From Phycisphaera sp. (GTDB lineage Bacteria > Planctomycetota > Phycisphaerae > Phycisphaerales > UBA1924), in NCBI GenBank assembly GCA_020639255.1, contig JACKGZ010000001.1, positions 372,001 to 436,000 on the forward strand: a DNA stretch of 64,000 bases, in the 5' to 3' direction. This document shows, in pieces, positions 34,940 through 44,714 of this stretch. The notes under the pieces are model-generated. The model did not search any database. It saw nothing but the letters and a program-made list of their open reading frames with translations, and was not told where the DNA came from. A program made the position numbers and the translations under genes. How positions within the stretch are numbered: position 1 is the stretch's first letter; the number at the start of each line of letters is the position of its first letter.

Positions 34940-36925
34940 GTGTCGCACGACAAGCTCATCCAGGTGATCGCGGGGGCCGTCATGGTCGCCCTGCTCGCGG
35001 GCTCGGGTGTGGTCGGAACATCGATTACCGAGTCCAGCGGCCGGTACCGCCTGGTCTTGGCCGACACCGTCGCCGATAACGACAGCCCGGAGGTTGCCGT
35101 CGGTATTGCCATGGGCGCGTTCCGTGGTGTGTTCGTCAACTTGCTCTGGATCCGGGCGAACCGTCTCCAGGAAGAAGGAAAGTACTACGAGGCGATCGAG
35201 CTCGCCGAAACGATCACCAAGCTCCAGCCGCGTTTCCCGCGTGTGTGGGTCTTCCATGCCTGGAATCTGGCGTACAACATCTCCGTCGCCACGCAGACGC
35301 CCGAGGAGCGCTGGCAGTGGGTCGACTCGGGCGTGCGGCTCTTGCGCGACGAAGGGATCCCGCAGAATCCGAACGACATGCTCCTCCACAAGGAGCTCTC
35401 GTGGATCTTCCTGCACAAGATCCAGGGCGTCACCGACGACGCGAACCAGTATTACAAGCGCAAGGTCGCCGAGGAGTGGACGGTTGTGCTGGGCCCGCCG
35501 CCCGCGCCAGGGCCCGAGATGCGCACGCGAGATCAGGCGATCCAGGCGTACGCGAGCTGGCTCGACAACGTCGCGACCGCGCCGGATAGCGTTGAGGGCG
35601 CGATCGAGAAGGAGCCGCTGGTCGCAGAGTTGATCGCGGCGCTCGAAGATCTTTTCGGCACCGAGTCCCCGCTTGATGCGCTCCGCCGGTTCGCGGTCCA
35701 CGAAGAACTCCACCGCAAGGGCATGAGCGACGAGCGGCTTGGCGATGTGCTCGGCGTCACCGATGAGGGCGAGCTCGAACGCATCCGCACGCTCAGCCGA
35801 CTCATGCACGAGCCGCAGCTCACCGAGGCGTGGAAGGTCTACATCGCCTTCCTCCGCAAGCGAGTCTTGCTCGACACGTATCACATGGACCCCGCGCGGA
35901 TGGCGCGATATACCCGCGACTTCGGACCGCTCGACTGGCGCCACCCCGCGGCTCACTCGCTCTACTGGGCGAGGCTCGGTGTCGAGCGAGGGCTGGGCCG
36001 GGTCGAAGCCCAGAACAAGACCGACTTCGACTTCACCAACACCGACCGGCTCGTCATGCAGTCCATCCAGGAGCTCTTCCGCTCGAGCGAGCTCTACTTC
36101 GACTTCCTTGAGTTCGAGCAGGGCAAGTACGCCTACTACATGGCGATGCCCAATACGTTCTTTATCGATTCCTACGGCCAGCAGCTCGAAGACGTCGCGA
36201 CACGCGGCGGCATCGCCACCTCTATGAAGCGCACCTACACCAACTACGCCGCCGGTTTCGAGAACTTCCTCCAGGACGCCATCCTGCACTACTACCGCCG
36301 GGGCGATCTCGACAAGGCGATCGAGTACCGCCACAAATTGCTCACCTGGCCCGGCCGCAATATCAACGACTGGGAAGCCGATGAGAAGCTGAGCTGGCCC
36401 ATCGATCAGTACGTCGAGTGGGAGATGATGGGGCGGTACACATCGCCTTCGGTATACGTGAACCAGATCACGGCGGCGCTCATGGGCGCGTACACCAGTG
36501 GCCTGCTCGCGGGCGATCAGGACCTCTTCCAGAGCCAGTACAGCTGGGCGCGACAGTACCACGAGTACTTCATCCGCGAGCAGAACAAGGGCGGCATGCT
36601 CGCCAACCCTGAGACCGGCCGCATGGAGAATCTGCCCAAGGACTTCCGCGTCCTCGCCGGCGGCGTGTTTACCAATCTCCTCGCTTCGCTCAGCGAAGAC
36701 GAACGAGAAAGCATGTACCTCGCAGCGCCAAACGAGCTGCGTCAGTACGCTTACCTCATCCTCGAACGAGAGCTCTCGGAATCGATGAACGAGCTTGCAG
36801 CGTCTGGGCAGGGACGACCCTTCAACGAGGTCTTCCCGCCGCCCGTCGGGATCGATCAGTTCCGGGTTGAGATGGAAGCTCTGCGCCAGCAGCAGCAGCG
36901 CGACTACAACATCGATGTCAAGTAA
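34940..36925 (+). CDS. Membrane-anchored helical (TPR-like) protein
   Basis: Protein of 661 aa with one N-terminal membrane helix (residues about 8-28), so it is tethered with a large soluble part, probably outside the cytoplasm. The first 150 residues contain TPR-like helices (L-W-I-R-A-N-R-L-Q-E-E-G-K-Y-Y-E-A-I-E-L-A-E-T-I then R-F-P-R-V-W), and A-I-E-Y-R-H-K-L-L-type repeats recur later. No enzyme motif. GTG start 24 nt after the permease stop, AAGGA upstream at 11 nt. Its place at the end of the SPFH-ABC operon suggests it works with the transporter. Confidence 0.65.
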   Translation: MSHDKLIQVIAGAVMVALLAGSGVVGTSITESSGRYRLVLADTVADNDSPEVAVGIAMGAFRGVFVNLLWIRANRLQEEGKYYEAIELAETITKLQPRFPRVWVFHAWNLAYNISVATQTPEERWQWVDSGVRLLRDEGIPQNPNDMLLHKELSWIFLHKIQGVTDDANQYYKRKVAEEWTVVLGPPPAPGPEMRTRDQAIQAYASWLDNVATAPDSVEGAIEKEPLVAELIAALEDLFGTESPLDALRRFAVHEELHRKGMSDERLGDVLGVTDEGELERIRTLSRLMHEPQLTEAWKVYIAFLRKRVLLDTYHMDPARMARYTRDFGPLDWRHPAAHSLYWARLGVERGLGRVEAQNKTDFDFTNTDRLVMQSIQELFRSSELYFDFLEFEQGKYAYYMAMPNTFFIDSYGQQLEDVATRGGIATSMKRTYTNYAAGFENFLQDAILHYYRRGDLDKAIEYRHKLLTWPGRNINDWEADEKLSWPIDQYVEWEMMGRYTSPSVYVNQITAALMGAYTSGLLAGDQDLFQSQYSWARQYHEYFIREQNKGGMLANPETGRMENLPKDFRVLAGGVFTNLLASLSEDERESMYLAAPNELRQYAYLILERELSESMNELAASGQGRPFNEVFPPPVGIDQFRVEMEALRQQQQRDYNIDVK

Positions 36926-36936
36926 TCGGTTCCGAC

Positions 36937-37872
36937 TTATTCGCCAGTGAGCAGCCTGCGCACCGTCCGGTACCGATCGAGCGTGCCCGCGATGACGTCC
37001 GCGGGGAGCTCGGGCCCGGGCGCCGTCTTGTCCCATCGCTCGCGAGCGACGAGCGACTCCAGGTATTCGCGCACGAACTGCTTGTCGAAGCTCTGCTGCG
37101 CGTGCCCGGGTTCGTAGGTCTCGGCGGGCCAGAATCGGCTGCTGTCGGGCGTGAGCGCCTCGTCGATCAGAACGGGCTCGCCCTCGGGGTCGCTCGGGTC
37201 GATGCCGAACTCGAACTTGGTGTCGGCGATGATCACGCCGCGCTTAGCCGCGTAAGCCGACGCCCGCTCGTAGATCGCCAGCGAGATCCGCTTCACTTGT
37301 TCGAGGCGATCGTCGCCGATGATCTGCCGGGCGCGGTCCTCGCTGATATTCTCATCGTGCTCGCCCTGCTCGGCCTTGGTCGCGGGCGTGAAGATCGGCT
37401 CGGGGAGCTTGTCGCACTGGACGAGCCCGATCGGGAGCTTGACGCCGCAGACCGACCCCGTGGTTTGGTAGTCCTTCCAGCCCGATCCCTCGAGGTATCC
37501 CCGGACGACGCACTCGACGGGCAACACGCCGCAGCGGCGCCCGATCGTGATCCGGCCCTCGAGGCTCTCTCGGGTCGTCCCACCCGGCTTGAGCGCCGAA
37601 TCGGGGATATCCCCCGTGTCGGTCGAGATGAGGTGCGTCCGGCAGAGGCCCTCACGCTCGATCCAGCGGAGCCAGAAGGCCGCGATCGAGGTCAGCAGCA
37701 CCCCCTTGCCCGGCACAGGCGTGGGGAGCACGACGTCAAACGCCGAGAGGCGGTCCGAGGCGACCATGAGCAGGCGATCGGTTCCGGTTGTGTCCGGTCC
37801 CAGTTCGTACACGTCGCGCACCTTGCCTCGGCGGACGGGCAGGGCGAGGTCTGATTGAAACAGGCTTGGCAT
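36937..37872 (-). CDS. purC: Phosphoribosylaminoimidazole-succinocarboxamide synthase
   Basis: SAICAR synthetase: ATP-dependent joining of CAIR and aspartate in purine synthesis. The 311-aa product begins with R-R-G-K-V-R-D-V-Y-E-L, has the signature P-I-G-L in V-K-L-P-I-G-L-V, I-I-A-D-T-K-F-E-F-G and ends with D-K-Q-F-V-R-E-Y-L-E. The length matches the longer PurC class (about 300 aa, as in yeast) rather than the 237-aa E. coli form. The start at 37872 (MPSLFQSDL) leaves no room for the longer frame beyond it. Convergent with the operon before it, only 11 nt away. Confidence 0.95.
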   Translation of the reverse strand: MPSLFQSDLALPVRRGKVRDVYELGPDTTGTDRLLMVASDRLSAFDVVLPTPVPGKGVLLTSIAAFWLRWIEREGLCRTHLISTDTGDIPDSALKPGGTTRESLEGRITIGRRCGVLPVECVVRGYLEGSGWKDYQTTGSVCGVKLPIGLVQCDKLPEPIFTPATKAEQGEHDENISEDRARQIIGDDRLEQVKRISLAIYERASAYAAKRGVIIADTKFEFGIDPSDPEGEPVLIDEALTPDSSRFWPAETYEPGHAQQSFDKQFVREYLESLVARERWDKTAPGPELPADVIAGTLDRYRTVRRLLTGE

Positions 37873-38000
37873 GTTTCCCAGCGAGTCCTTTGATGGAGGG
37901 GCTCCGAGCCAGATATCGTAGGGAGGTAGCCAGCGCCCACGCGCCGGATCGGGTACGGTCCGCACGGCGGGCGGTGCCGCCCGGGAGGTCCTCCAGAGCG

Positions 38001-39602
38001 ATGCTCAGCTTTGCCGTATTCGACAGCACGGGTCCCGCGTCCGACTGGGCCACCGCCGAGTCGCACGTCTTCGGTCAGGACGAGGTTCCCGTCCCGGCCG
38101 AGGTCCGCGCCGTCCCGGGCCGCATCGTCTGCGAGAAGCACTCGGCCGAGGCCGCGGGCCTGGCGACGGTCTTCCCACCCCTCGAAGAACATGACGGCTC
38201 GCCGCTCTACCTCCAGACCTGCCTGCTGCCCGAACGCGACCACCCGTACCTGCTGAGCCTCGAACTCGCGCGCCAGCGGATCATGACGCTGCTCAACAAG
38301 CTCGAGGACTGGTCGCTGTTCGATCTGTCGAGTGACCACCCCGCGATGCTCGCGCTCGAGGAGGCGCGGCTGGCGTTCACCAAAGCGCTCGTGAGCCACC
38401 GCCTCAACCAGGGCAGCGACGGCTCGTACGCCAAGGATGCCGACAAAATGGCGCGCGAGGCCATCGATCTCGCGCTCAAAGCCAGCGATGCGCTCGTCGC
38501 GGCCCAGAGCGAGCGCGCTCTGCCCGACCGCGTGAGCGGGGCGGCTTATGCGAATGCCATTGGCAAGGATCCCGCCAAAGGGCCTTACCAGGGGCCAGCG
38601 GTCAAGAGCCCGAATGACACAGGACTTGTGCTTCCCATTAAGCCCGCGATCTCGGTCGGGCTGAACCCGGTACAGTTCTCTGAGTCGCTTCAGAATCTGA
38701 TCACGACGGGGTGCGACTTCATCTCGCTACCCACGCGATGGCGCGACATGGAACCCGACGAGGGCAAGTACGCATTCACGCCGACGGATCGCTGGATCGA
38801 ATGGGCCGTGCGCCACTCGAAGATGCCCGTCTCCGCCGGGCCTGTTGTTGATCTTAGCCGATCGAACGTGCCCGACTGGCTTTACATCTGGGAGCACGAT
38901 TACGAGACGCTCCGCGAGGTCGTCTACGAGCACGTCAAGAACGTCATCACCCGGTATCGGCGCACTGTCCCGCGCTGGACTGTGCTCAGCGGCCTCAACC
39001 GCAATGACAACTTCCAGCTCTCGTTCGAGCAGATGATGGACCTGACGCGGATGGCGATGCTGCTGGCGCGCAAGCTCCACCCGCAGGGCAAGATGCAGAT
39101 CGAGGTGCTTCACCCCTTCAGCGCCGAGCCGGGGCACCGCCCGCGTTCGCTGCCCGGGGCGCTCTACGCCGAGATGGTCCAGCAGGCCGGCATCGGTGTC
39201 GACGCCTGGGGCGTGCGTCTCGAACTCGACAGGCCCAAGCCCGGGTGCATCCGGCGCGACCTCATGTCGCTGTCGGCCGCGATCGACCGCTACGCGCTGC
39301 TCGATCGCCCACTCGCGATCACCGCGGTGAGCCGCGCGCTCGAGCCCGGCGCCGGTGTGCTCGACGAGGAGGACATCACCTGGCTCCGGCGCGCGATGGA
39401 AGTCATCGTGAGCAAGCCGAGCGTGATGAGCTTCGTCTGGCAGGAGCAGGAACTCCCGCCCGGCGCCAAGGGCCCGATGCCCGGCAGCCTGATCGACACC
39501 TCGGGCCAGCCCAGGCCCGCGGTCAAGAACGCCATCGCGCTGCGCAAGGCGATCCAGTCGGGCGACGCGATCGCGACGATGCCCAAGGCGGTTCACGCGT
39601 GA
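38001..39602 (+). CDS. GH10-like protein lacking both catalytic glutamates
   Basis: Protein of 533 aa that resembles a family 10 glycosidase barrel in its C-terminal 330 residues: G-C-D-F-I-S-L-P-T-R-W-R-D-M-E-P-D-E-G-K-Y at the start and F-V-W-Q-E-Q-E-L near the end. The acid/base position (normally W-D-V-V-N-E) reads R-W-T-V-L-S-G-L-N, and the nucleophile (normally I-T-E) reads I-T-A-V-S, so both Glu are absent: a likely non-catalytic, carbohydrate-binding barrel. The first 200 residues are a mixed domain without motif. Start at 38001; the stop is shared with the next start (GTGA). Confidence 0.6.
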   Translation: MLSFAVFDSTGPASDWATAESHVFGQDEVPVPAEVRAVPGRIVCEKHSAEAAGLATVFPPLEEHDGSPLYLQTCLLPERDHPYLLSLELARQRIMTLLNKLEDWSLFDLSSDHPAMLALEEARLAFTKALVSHRLNQGSDGSYAKDADKMAREAIDLALKASDALVAAQSERALPDRVSGAAYANAIGKDPAKGPYQGPAVKSPNDTGLVLPIKPAISVGLNPVQFSESLQNLITTGCDFISLPTRWRDMEPDEGKYAFTPTDRWIEWAVRHSKMPVSAGPVVDLSRSNVPDWLYIWEHDYETLREVVYEHVKNVITRYRRTVPRWTVLSGLNRNDNFQLSFEQMMDLTRMAMLLARKLHPQGKMQIEVLHPFSAEPGHRPRSLPGALYAEMVQQAGIGVDAWGVRLELDRPKPGCIRRDLMSLSAAIDRYALLDRPLAITAVSRALEPGAGVLDEEDITWLRRAMEVIVSKPSVMSFVWQEQELPPGAKGPMPGSLIDTSGQPRPAVKNAIALRKAIQSGDAIATMPKAVHA

Positions 39603-40099
39603 GCGCCCACGCCCCGGAAGGCTCGCTCTCGGGCGGGGCCAGATGGGCGTGTGTCGCCGTCCTGGGCGGCCTCGGTGCGATCGGTGTCGGCAAGGGCCTG
39701 CTCGCCTCGAATTCAGCAAGCACAGCGCCCGAGCCAGAGCCCGTTTCGATCACACTCCCCTCGCAACCGAAGACCAACACGACCGCGCCGGAAGCGACCG
39801 AGTCGCTCGAGCCCAAAGAGACTGCTGCAGCCATCGTTGCGGCGCCCGAGACCGAGCCCGCTCGCGAGACGGTTGAGCCTGCGCCGAGTGACGTCGGCAT
39901 CCAGAAGCTCGTCAACGTCAACACCGCGTCGGCTGCCGAGCTCCAGCTCCTGCCCGGCATCGGGCCTGTGATGGCTGGGCGGATCATCGAGGATCGCACG
40001 ACCAACGGGCCGTATCGCTCGCCGGCGGACCTCGACCGCGTCAAGGGCATCGGCCCGAAGACGCTCGAGAAGCTGACGCCCCTTGTCCGCTTCGACTGA
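39599..40099 (+). CDS. ComEA-like helix-hairpin-helix protein
   Basis: Protein of 166 aa: one N-terminal membrane helix (W-A-C-V-A-V-L-G-G-L-G-A-I-G-V), a Pro/Glu/Thr-rich linker of about 70 residues and a C-terminal helix-hairpin-helix pair (V-N-V-N-T-A-S-A-A-E-L-Q-L-L-P-G-I-G-P-V and V-K-G-I-G-P-K-T-L). This is the layout of ComEA, the DNA receptor of competence machinery, which binds incoming DNA in the periplasm. The GTG at 39599 overlaps the stop of the preceding gene. A non-competence role in DNA binding or repair is possible; comF lies 7 kb away. Confidence 0.8.
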   Translation: MSAHAPEGSLSGGARWACVAVLGGLGAIGVGKGLLASNSASTAPEPEPVSITLPSQPKTNTTAPEATESLEPKETAAAIVAAPETEPARETVEPAPSDVGIQKLVNVNTASAAELQLLPGIGPVMAGRIIEDRTTNGPYRSPADLDRVKGIGPKTLEKLTPLVRFD

Positions 40100-40190
40100 C
40101 GTAGCATGACCCTACCAAAGCACCCACGGCCCGGCCGGCGCGTCGCCTGCCCGGGCACACCCGTGCGCGCTCCGAGGAAACCAGAGCCCC

Positions 40191-43100
40191 GTGCCCGCCA
40201 AGTCGACCACCCAATCCCCGCTGCAAGCCCTGCTCGACGCCCCGCCCATGCGGGCACTCGTCAGCGCGCTGCAAGATGGCACCCGCTGCGTTGCCAGCGG
40301 GGCGGCCGGCTCGTCGAGCGTCGTGGTCGCCTCGTGCCTGGCGAGGCTGACGGGTCGGCCCGTCGTGCTCGTGATGGCGCACCTCGACGAGGCGGATCAC
40401 GCGATCGAGGAGCTTGCCTACTTCGGGACGAGTTCGATCAGACTCCCGGCGCTCGAGGTTTTGCCGGGCGAGAGCGCCGCCGCTGCCGATCTGCTCGCCG
40501 AGCGAGTCGCGGCCGTGCGCCAGACACTGGCGATCGGCGCCAAGGACGCGCCGGTGGTTGTCGCGCCGGTTCACGCACTGATGCAGGCGGTGCCCAGGTA
40601 CGAGCAGATCAAAAGCCTGAGCCGTGTCGTGGGCACGGGCGACCGCGTGCAGCCCGAGGAACTCATCGACTGGCTTGCCAATGCCGGCTACACGCGGCGC
40701 GAGACGATCGAGGAGCCGGGCGAGTTCGCGGTGCGCGGCGGGATCATCGACGTCTTCCCAGCGGGCGGCGCGAGCGTCGAGCCCGTCCGCCTCGATTTCT
40801 TCGGCGATGAGCTCGAGAAGCTCACCGAGATCGACCTTGAGACGATGGGCTCTGATCGACGTATCGACTCGGTTGAGTTCATCGCCGCGACGCTCGATCC
40901 AAACCTCGCCGACGAGGGCACGAGCTTCCTGAACGTCATCCCCGACCGCGCGATCGCGGTGGTGTGCGAGACGCTCGAAGTGACCGAGCAGGCGCGGGGG
41001 TACTTCGAGCGTGTCACCGATTCGCGAGGCGTGTTCGGCCCGCCCGCGGTCTTCAAGCTGCTCCAGGAGCGCTTCCACGCGTTCTGCGAGATCAACCAGT
41101 TCTCCGCGCCGGCGGCCAGCGCCGAGACCGTAGTCGACCTCCCGATCATGCCCCTGCCCGCGCTCAGCCGCGAGCTCTCGGAAGCGGTCGAGGAGCTCGC
41201 TCAGCTCGCGGGCGTGAAAGGCCGCACAACGCTCATCCCCTGCGAGACGGATGCCGAGACGCAGCGCCTCGGTGAACTCATCACGCAGTACGCGCCGAAG
41301 CTGAAGCGGAGGCCCGTCGCCAAGGTCGGGTACATCCATCGCGGCTTCGTCTACGAGCCCGACGAGGGCGCGTCGCTGGCGGTCGTGCCCTATCACGAAC
41401 TCGTGCACCGGTTCCACGCGCGTCGCGGGACGCGGCGCATGCGCGCCGGACGCGCGCTCGACACGTTCCTCGAGATCGAGTCGGGCGACTACGTCGTCCA
41501 CGCCGAGCACGGCATCGCGCGATTCGAGGGCCTCCGCCTCATGGATCCCGATCGCCTGGGCAAGTCCAGAGCGGTGGGGCCCCCCAAGAAGAAACGCAAG
41601 GACGAGGAGGGCGAGCTGCAGGAGTTCCTGACGCTCGAATTCGCCGACGGCTCACAGCTGCACGTGCCCGCGCTCAAGATCGATCTGGTGCAGAAGTACA
41701 TCGGCGGGTTCAACGGCAAGCCGCCGCTCTCGAAGCTGGGCGGCACGCGCTGGAAGAAGCAGAAAGAGAAAGTCGTCGAGTCGGTGCGCGATCTGGCATC
41801 GGAACTCCTGCGCGTGCGAGCGGCGCGCGAGAGCCTGCCGGGCGTGCGTTTCCCGGGTGACACGCCATGGCAGAACGAGTTCGAGGCCGAATTCCCGTAC
41901 CAGGAGACCGAGGATCAGCTGGCCGCGATGATCTCGATCAAGAAGGACCAGCAGTCCGAGCGTCCGATGGACCGCCTGCTCTGCGGCGACGTGGGCTTCG
42001 GCAAGACCGAACTCGCGATCCGGGCCGCGTTCAAGGCGGTCGAGGCGGGCAAGCAGGTCGCGGTGCTCGTCCCGACGACCGTGCTTGCCGAGCAGCACGA
42101 ACGCACGTTCCGCGATCGCTTCGCGGGCTATCCCTTCCGCATCGAATCGCTAAGCCGCCTCAAGACGACCAAAGAGTCGAACGCGATGCTCGCGGCCCTG
42201 CGCAAGGGGCAGATCGACGTCATCATCGGCACGCACCGCATCCTGTCCAAGGACGTGCGGTTCGCGGATCTCGGACTGGTGATCGTTGACGAGGAGCAAC
42301 GTTTCGGCGTCGAGCACAAGGAGCAGCTTCTGCGTCTGCGACTGGCTGCCGACGTGCTGACGCTGAGCGCCACGCCCATCCCGCGCACGCTCCACATGTC
42401 GATGCTTGGGATCCGGGACATTTCCTCGCTCGCCACGCCCCCCGCGGACCGACAGAGCATCGTGACGGAGGTTGTGCCCTTCAACCGCAAACGCCTGCAA
42501 CAGGCGCTCGCGCGTGAGCTTGGCCGGCAGGGTCAGGTCTTCTGGTTGCATAATCGCGTGCACGACATCGTGAGCGCCGCAGACGATGTGCGTTCGCTCG
42601 CGCCGGGAGCGCGTGTGATCTACGGCCACGGCCAGATGCCAGCGACCGAGCTTGAGAAGGTGATGCTCAAGTTCATCCGTCACGAGGCGGACATCCTCGT
42701 CTCGACCACGATCATCGAGTCGGGCATCGATATCCCGAACGCCAACACGATGATCATCGAGGACGCCGACCGCTTCGGGCTGAGCGAGCTGCATCAGCTC
42801 CGCGGGCGCGTGGGGCGCTCCAAGCACCGCGCGTACTGCTATCTGCTGTTGCCCGACAAACGCAATGTGACGGAGGTCGCCCGCAAGCGTCTCAAGGCGC
42901 TCGAGCAGTACACGATGCTCGGCGCGGGCTTCAAGATCGCGATGCGCGACCTTGAGATCCGTGGCGCGGGCAATATCCTGGGCTCCGAGCAGTCGGGGCA
43001 CATCGCCGCCGTCGGGTACGAGATGTACTGCCAGCTTCTCGAACAGCAGGTGCGCGAGCTGCGCCACGAGGCGCCGCCGCCCTCGGCGAGCCGGGCGAGT

Positions 43101-43553
43101 CTGGAGATCGGGATCTGGGGGCATATCCCGAGGCCCTACATCCCGAGCGACACGAGGCGCTTGGAGGCGTACAGACGCATGGCGACGGCTGCTTCGCACG
43201 AGGAGCTCGACAAGCTCCGCGAGGATCTGACCGCGGCCTACGGCGAGCCGCCTCCGCTTGTTGATCGATTGCTTCGTCTCGCCGAGATCCGCGTCGCGTG
43301 CGCTTCGCTCGGAGTGAAGGCCGTGGTGCTGCGCGAGCCGGACGTGATCTTCCGCGCCGAGGATCCGCGGCCCGTCGCTGGCGTGCTCGCCGATGCCAAG
43401 GGCACCGTGACAACGCTGCCGCCCAAGTCGGGTCAGACGCTCAGCGAGGTGTACTGGCGCCCGCCCGCGAAGTACCTCGACCCGCAGAGCCTGCCGAGGG
43501 TGATGCTGAGCCGATTGCGACCGAGACAGGCGGAGTCTGGCGTGAAAGTCTGA
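40191..43553 (+). CDS. mfd: Transcription-repair coupling factor
   Basis: Large SF2 translocase of 1120 aa that removes stalled RNA polymerase and recruits UvrA. Domains in order: UvrB-like N-terminal part (about 1-330), CarD-like RNA polymerase-interaction domain at about 430-500 (G-D-Y-V-V-H-A-E-H-G-I-A-R-F-E-G), RecG-like motor with Walker A G-D-V-G-F-G-K-T near residue 600 and D-E-E-Q near 700, and the C-terminal TRCF domain. The motif S-A-T-P-I-P-R-T-L and the R-G-R-V-G-R-S box are intact. E. coli Mfd is 1148 aa. GTG start; GAGGAAAC lies about 13 nt upstream. Confidence 0.96.
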   Translation: MPAKSTTQSPLQALLDAPPMRALVSALQDGTRCVASGAAGSSSVVVASCLARLTGRPVVLVMAHLDEADHAIEELAYFGTSSIRLPALEVLPGESAAAADLLAERVAAVRQTLAIGAKDAPVVVAPVHALMQAVPRYEQIKSLSRVVGTGDRVQPEELIDWLANAGYTRRETIEEPGEFAVRGGIIDVFPAGGASVEPVRLDFFGDELEKLTEIDLETMGSDRRIDSVEFIAATLDPNLADEGTSFLNVIPDRAIAVVCETLEVTEQARGYFERVTDSRGVFGPPAVFKLLQERFHAFCEINQFSAPAASAETVVDLPIMPLPALSRELSEAVEELAQLAGVKGRTTLIPCETDAETQRLGELITQYAPKLKRRPVAKVGYIHRGFVYEPDEGASLAVVPYHELVHRFHARRGTRRMRAGRALDTFLEIESGDYVVHAEHGIARFEGLRLMDPDRLGKSRAVGPPKKKRKDEEGELQEFLTLEFADGSQLHVPALKIDLVQKYIGGFNGKPPLSKLGGTRWKKQKEKVVESVRDLASELLRVRAARESLPGVRFPGDTPWQNEFEAEFPYQETEDQLAAMISIKKDQQSERPMDRLLCGDVGFGKTELAIRAAFKAVEAGKQVAVLVPTTVLAEQHERTFRDRFAGYPFRIESLSRLKTTKESNAMLAALRKGQIDVIIGTHRILSKDVRFADLGLVIVDEEQRFGVEHKEQLLRLRLAADVLTLSATPIPRTLHMSMLGIRDISSLATPPADRQSIVTEVVPFNRKRLQQALARELGRQGQVFWLHNRVHDIVSAADDVRSLAPGARVIYGHGQMPATELEKVMLKFIRHEADILVSTTIIESGIDIPNANTMIIEDADRFGLSELHQLRGRVGRSKHRAYCYLLLPDKRNVTEVARKRLKALEQYTMLGAGFKIAMRDLEIRGAGNILGSEQSGHIAAVGYEMYCQLLEQQVRELRHEAPPPSASRASLEIGIWGHIPRPYIPSDTRRLEAYRRMATAASHEELDKLREDLTAAYGEPPPLVDRLLRLAEIRVACASLGVKAVVLREPDVIFRAEDPRPVAGVLADAKGTVTTLPPKSGQTLSEVYWRPPAKYLDPQSLPRVMLSRLRPRQAESGVKV

Positions 43554-43554
43554 T

Positions 43555-44553
43555 TCAGCCTGCGAACCACGCAGGCGCCCACGCGAAAAGCGCGTACGCA
43601 TACACCGCGTAGAACACGAGCATCGCGGCTCCTTCGGCGCGAGAGATGCGCGAGCCCGACATCATGATCGGCAGGCACGCCAGGCTCACCGCGAGCATCA
43701 CGGGCAGGTCGAGCGCGAGAGTCTGACGGCTGACTTCCTGCGGCATGACCACGCACGTCAGCCCGAGAATCCCGAGCACGTTAAAGACGTTTGAACCCAG
43801 GATGTTGCCCACGCTGATGTCGGGCTGCTTGCGCAACGCGGCGACGAGGCTCGTGACCAATTCCGGCGCGCTCGTGCCCGCCGCGACGATTGTGAGCCCG
43901 ATGACGAGGTCCGACACGCCGAGCGATTTGGCGATCGAGGTCGCTGATTGCACGAGCAGCCACGACCCACCCACGAGCAGAGCGAGACCGAACGCGATCA
44001 TCGCCAGATGCACGAGAGGGCGGGCTTTTGCATCGCTCGAAGGGAGGGCCAGTTCAGTTTCGAGTTCTGCCTCGGCGTTGGCCTGCAGATCCTGCTGGTT
44101 CTGCGCGAGCCCGCGTCGGTACCCGTTCCAGAGAAAGACGACGAGCAGCGCAACCATGACGCCGCCCGTCCAGCGTCCGAGTGTGCCGCCCGAGAGGCAA
44201 GCGATGAACGGCACGCACGCAACGCCGATGACGACGATGACCTCACGTTTGACGACATCGAGCCGAAGCGGGATCGGGCAGATGAGGGCGGTGATCCCGA
44301 GGATGACGGCGATGTTGAAGATGTTGGAGCCGACGACGTTGCCCACAGCGATGTCGCCCGTGCCCTTCCACGCCGCTACGAGCGAGGTGCAGAGTTCGGG
44401 CGTCGAGGTGCCGAAGCCCACGATCGTCAGCCCGATGAAGAAGCTTGAGACGCCGAATCTCTTGGCGACGGCGACCGCCCCTCGGACGAGTGCCTCGGCG
44501 CCGAGCGTCATCACCAGCAGCGAGGCCACCAGCAGACCGGATTGGACGAGCAT
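43555..44553 (-). CDS. Calcium/sodium antiporter (CaCA family, YrbG type)
   Basis: Inner-membrane exchanger of 332 aa with about ten helices. The two alpha-repeats that form the ion site are plain: G-F-G-T-S-T-P-E-L and G-N-V-V-G-S-N-I-F-N in the first half, A-A-G-T-S-A-P-E-L-V-T-S and G-N-I-L-G-S-N-V-F-N in the second. They are in inverted topology as expected for this family. It is convergent with mfd, one base apart. Likely uses the sodium or proton gradient to export Ca2+. Confidence 0.9.
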   Translation of the reverse strand: MLVQSGLLVASLLVMTLGAEALVRGAVAVAKRFGVSSFFIGLTIVGFGTSTPELCTSLVAAWKGTGDIAVGNVVGSNIFNIAVILGITALICPIPLRLDVVKREVIVVIGVACVPFIACLSGGTLGRWTGGVMVALLVVFLWNGYRRGLAQNQQDLQANAEAELETELALPSSDAKARPLVHLAMIAFGLALLVGGSWLLVQSATSIAKSLGVSDLVIGLTIVAAGTSAPELVTSLVAALRKQPDISVGNILGSNVFNVLGILGLTCVVMPQEVSRQTLALDLPVMLAVSLACLPIMMSGSRISRAEGAAMLVFYAVYAYALFAWAPAWFAG

Positions 44554-44714
44554 GGAATGTTGTCCCAGAGTGGGTGTCGGTTCGGCGCGATGCTAGGGGG
44601 CTCAGAGGGCGGCTACGCATCGCAACCGACAGGGGCATGACATTCCCTTTGGATTCGGATAACATCTTGTTTGGGATACCCAACACGGAGGGGCTTCTTG
44701 CCGATAGTGAGAGA

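Noticed and set aside
34664..37036. Open frame of about 790 codons antisense to the TPR-like protein
   Set aside because: Same composition bias; the plus-strand gene is supported by its start, membrane helix and operon position.
42150..43601. Open frame antisense to mfd
   Set aside because: Shadow of the Mfd helicase region, whose motifs are intact on the plus strand.
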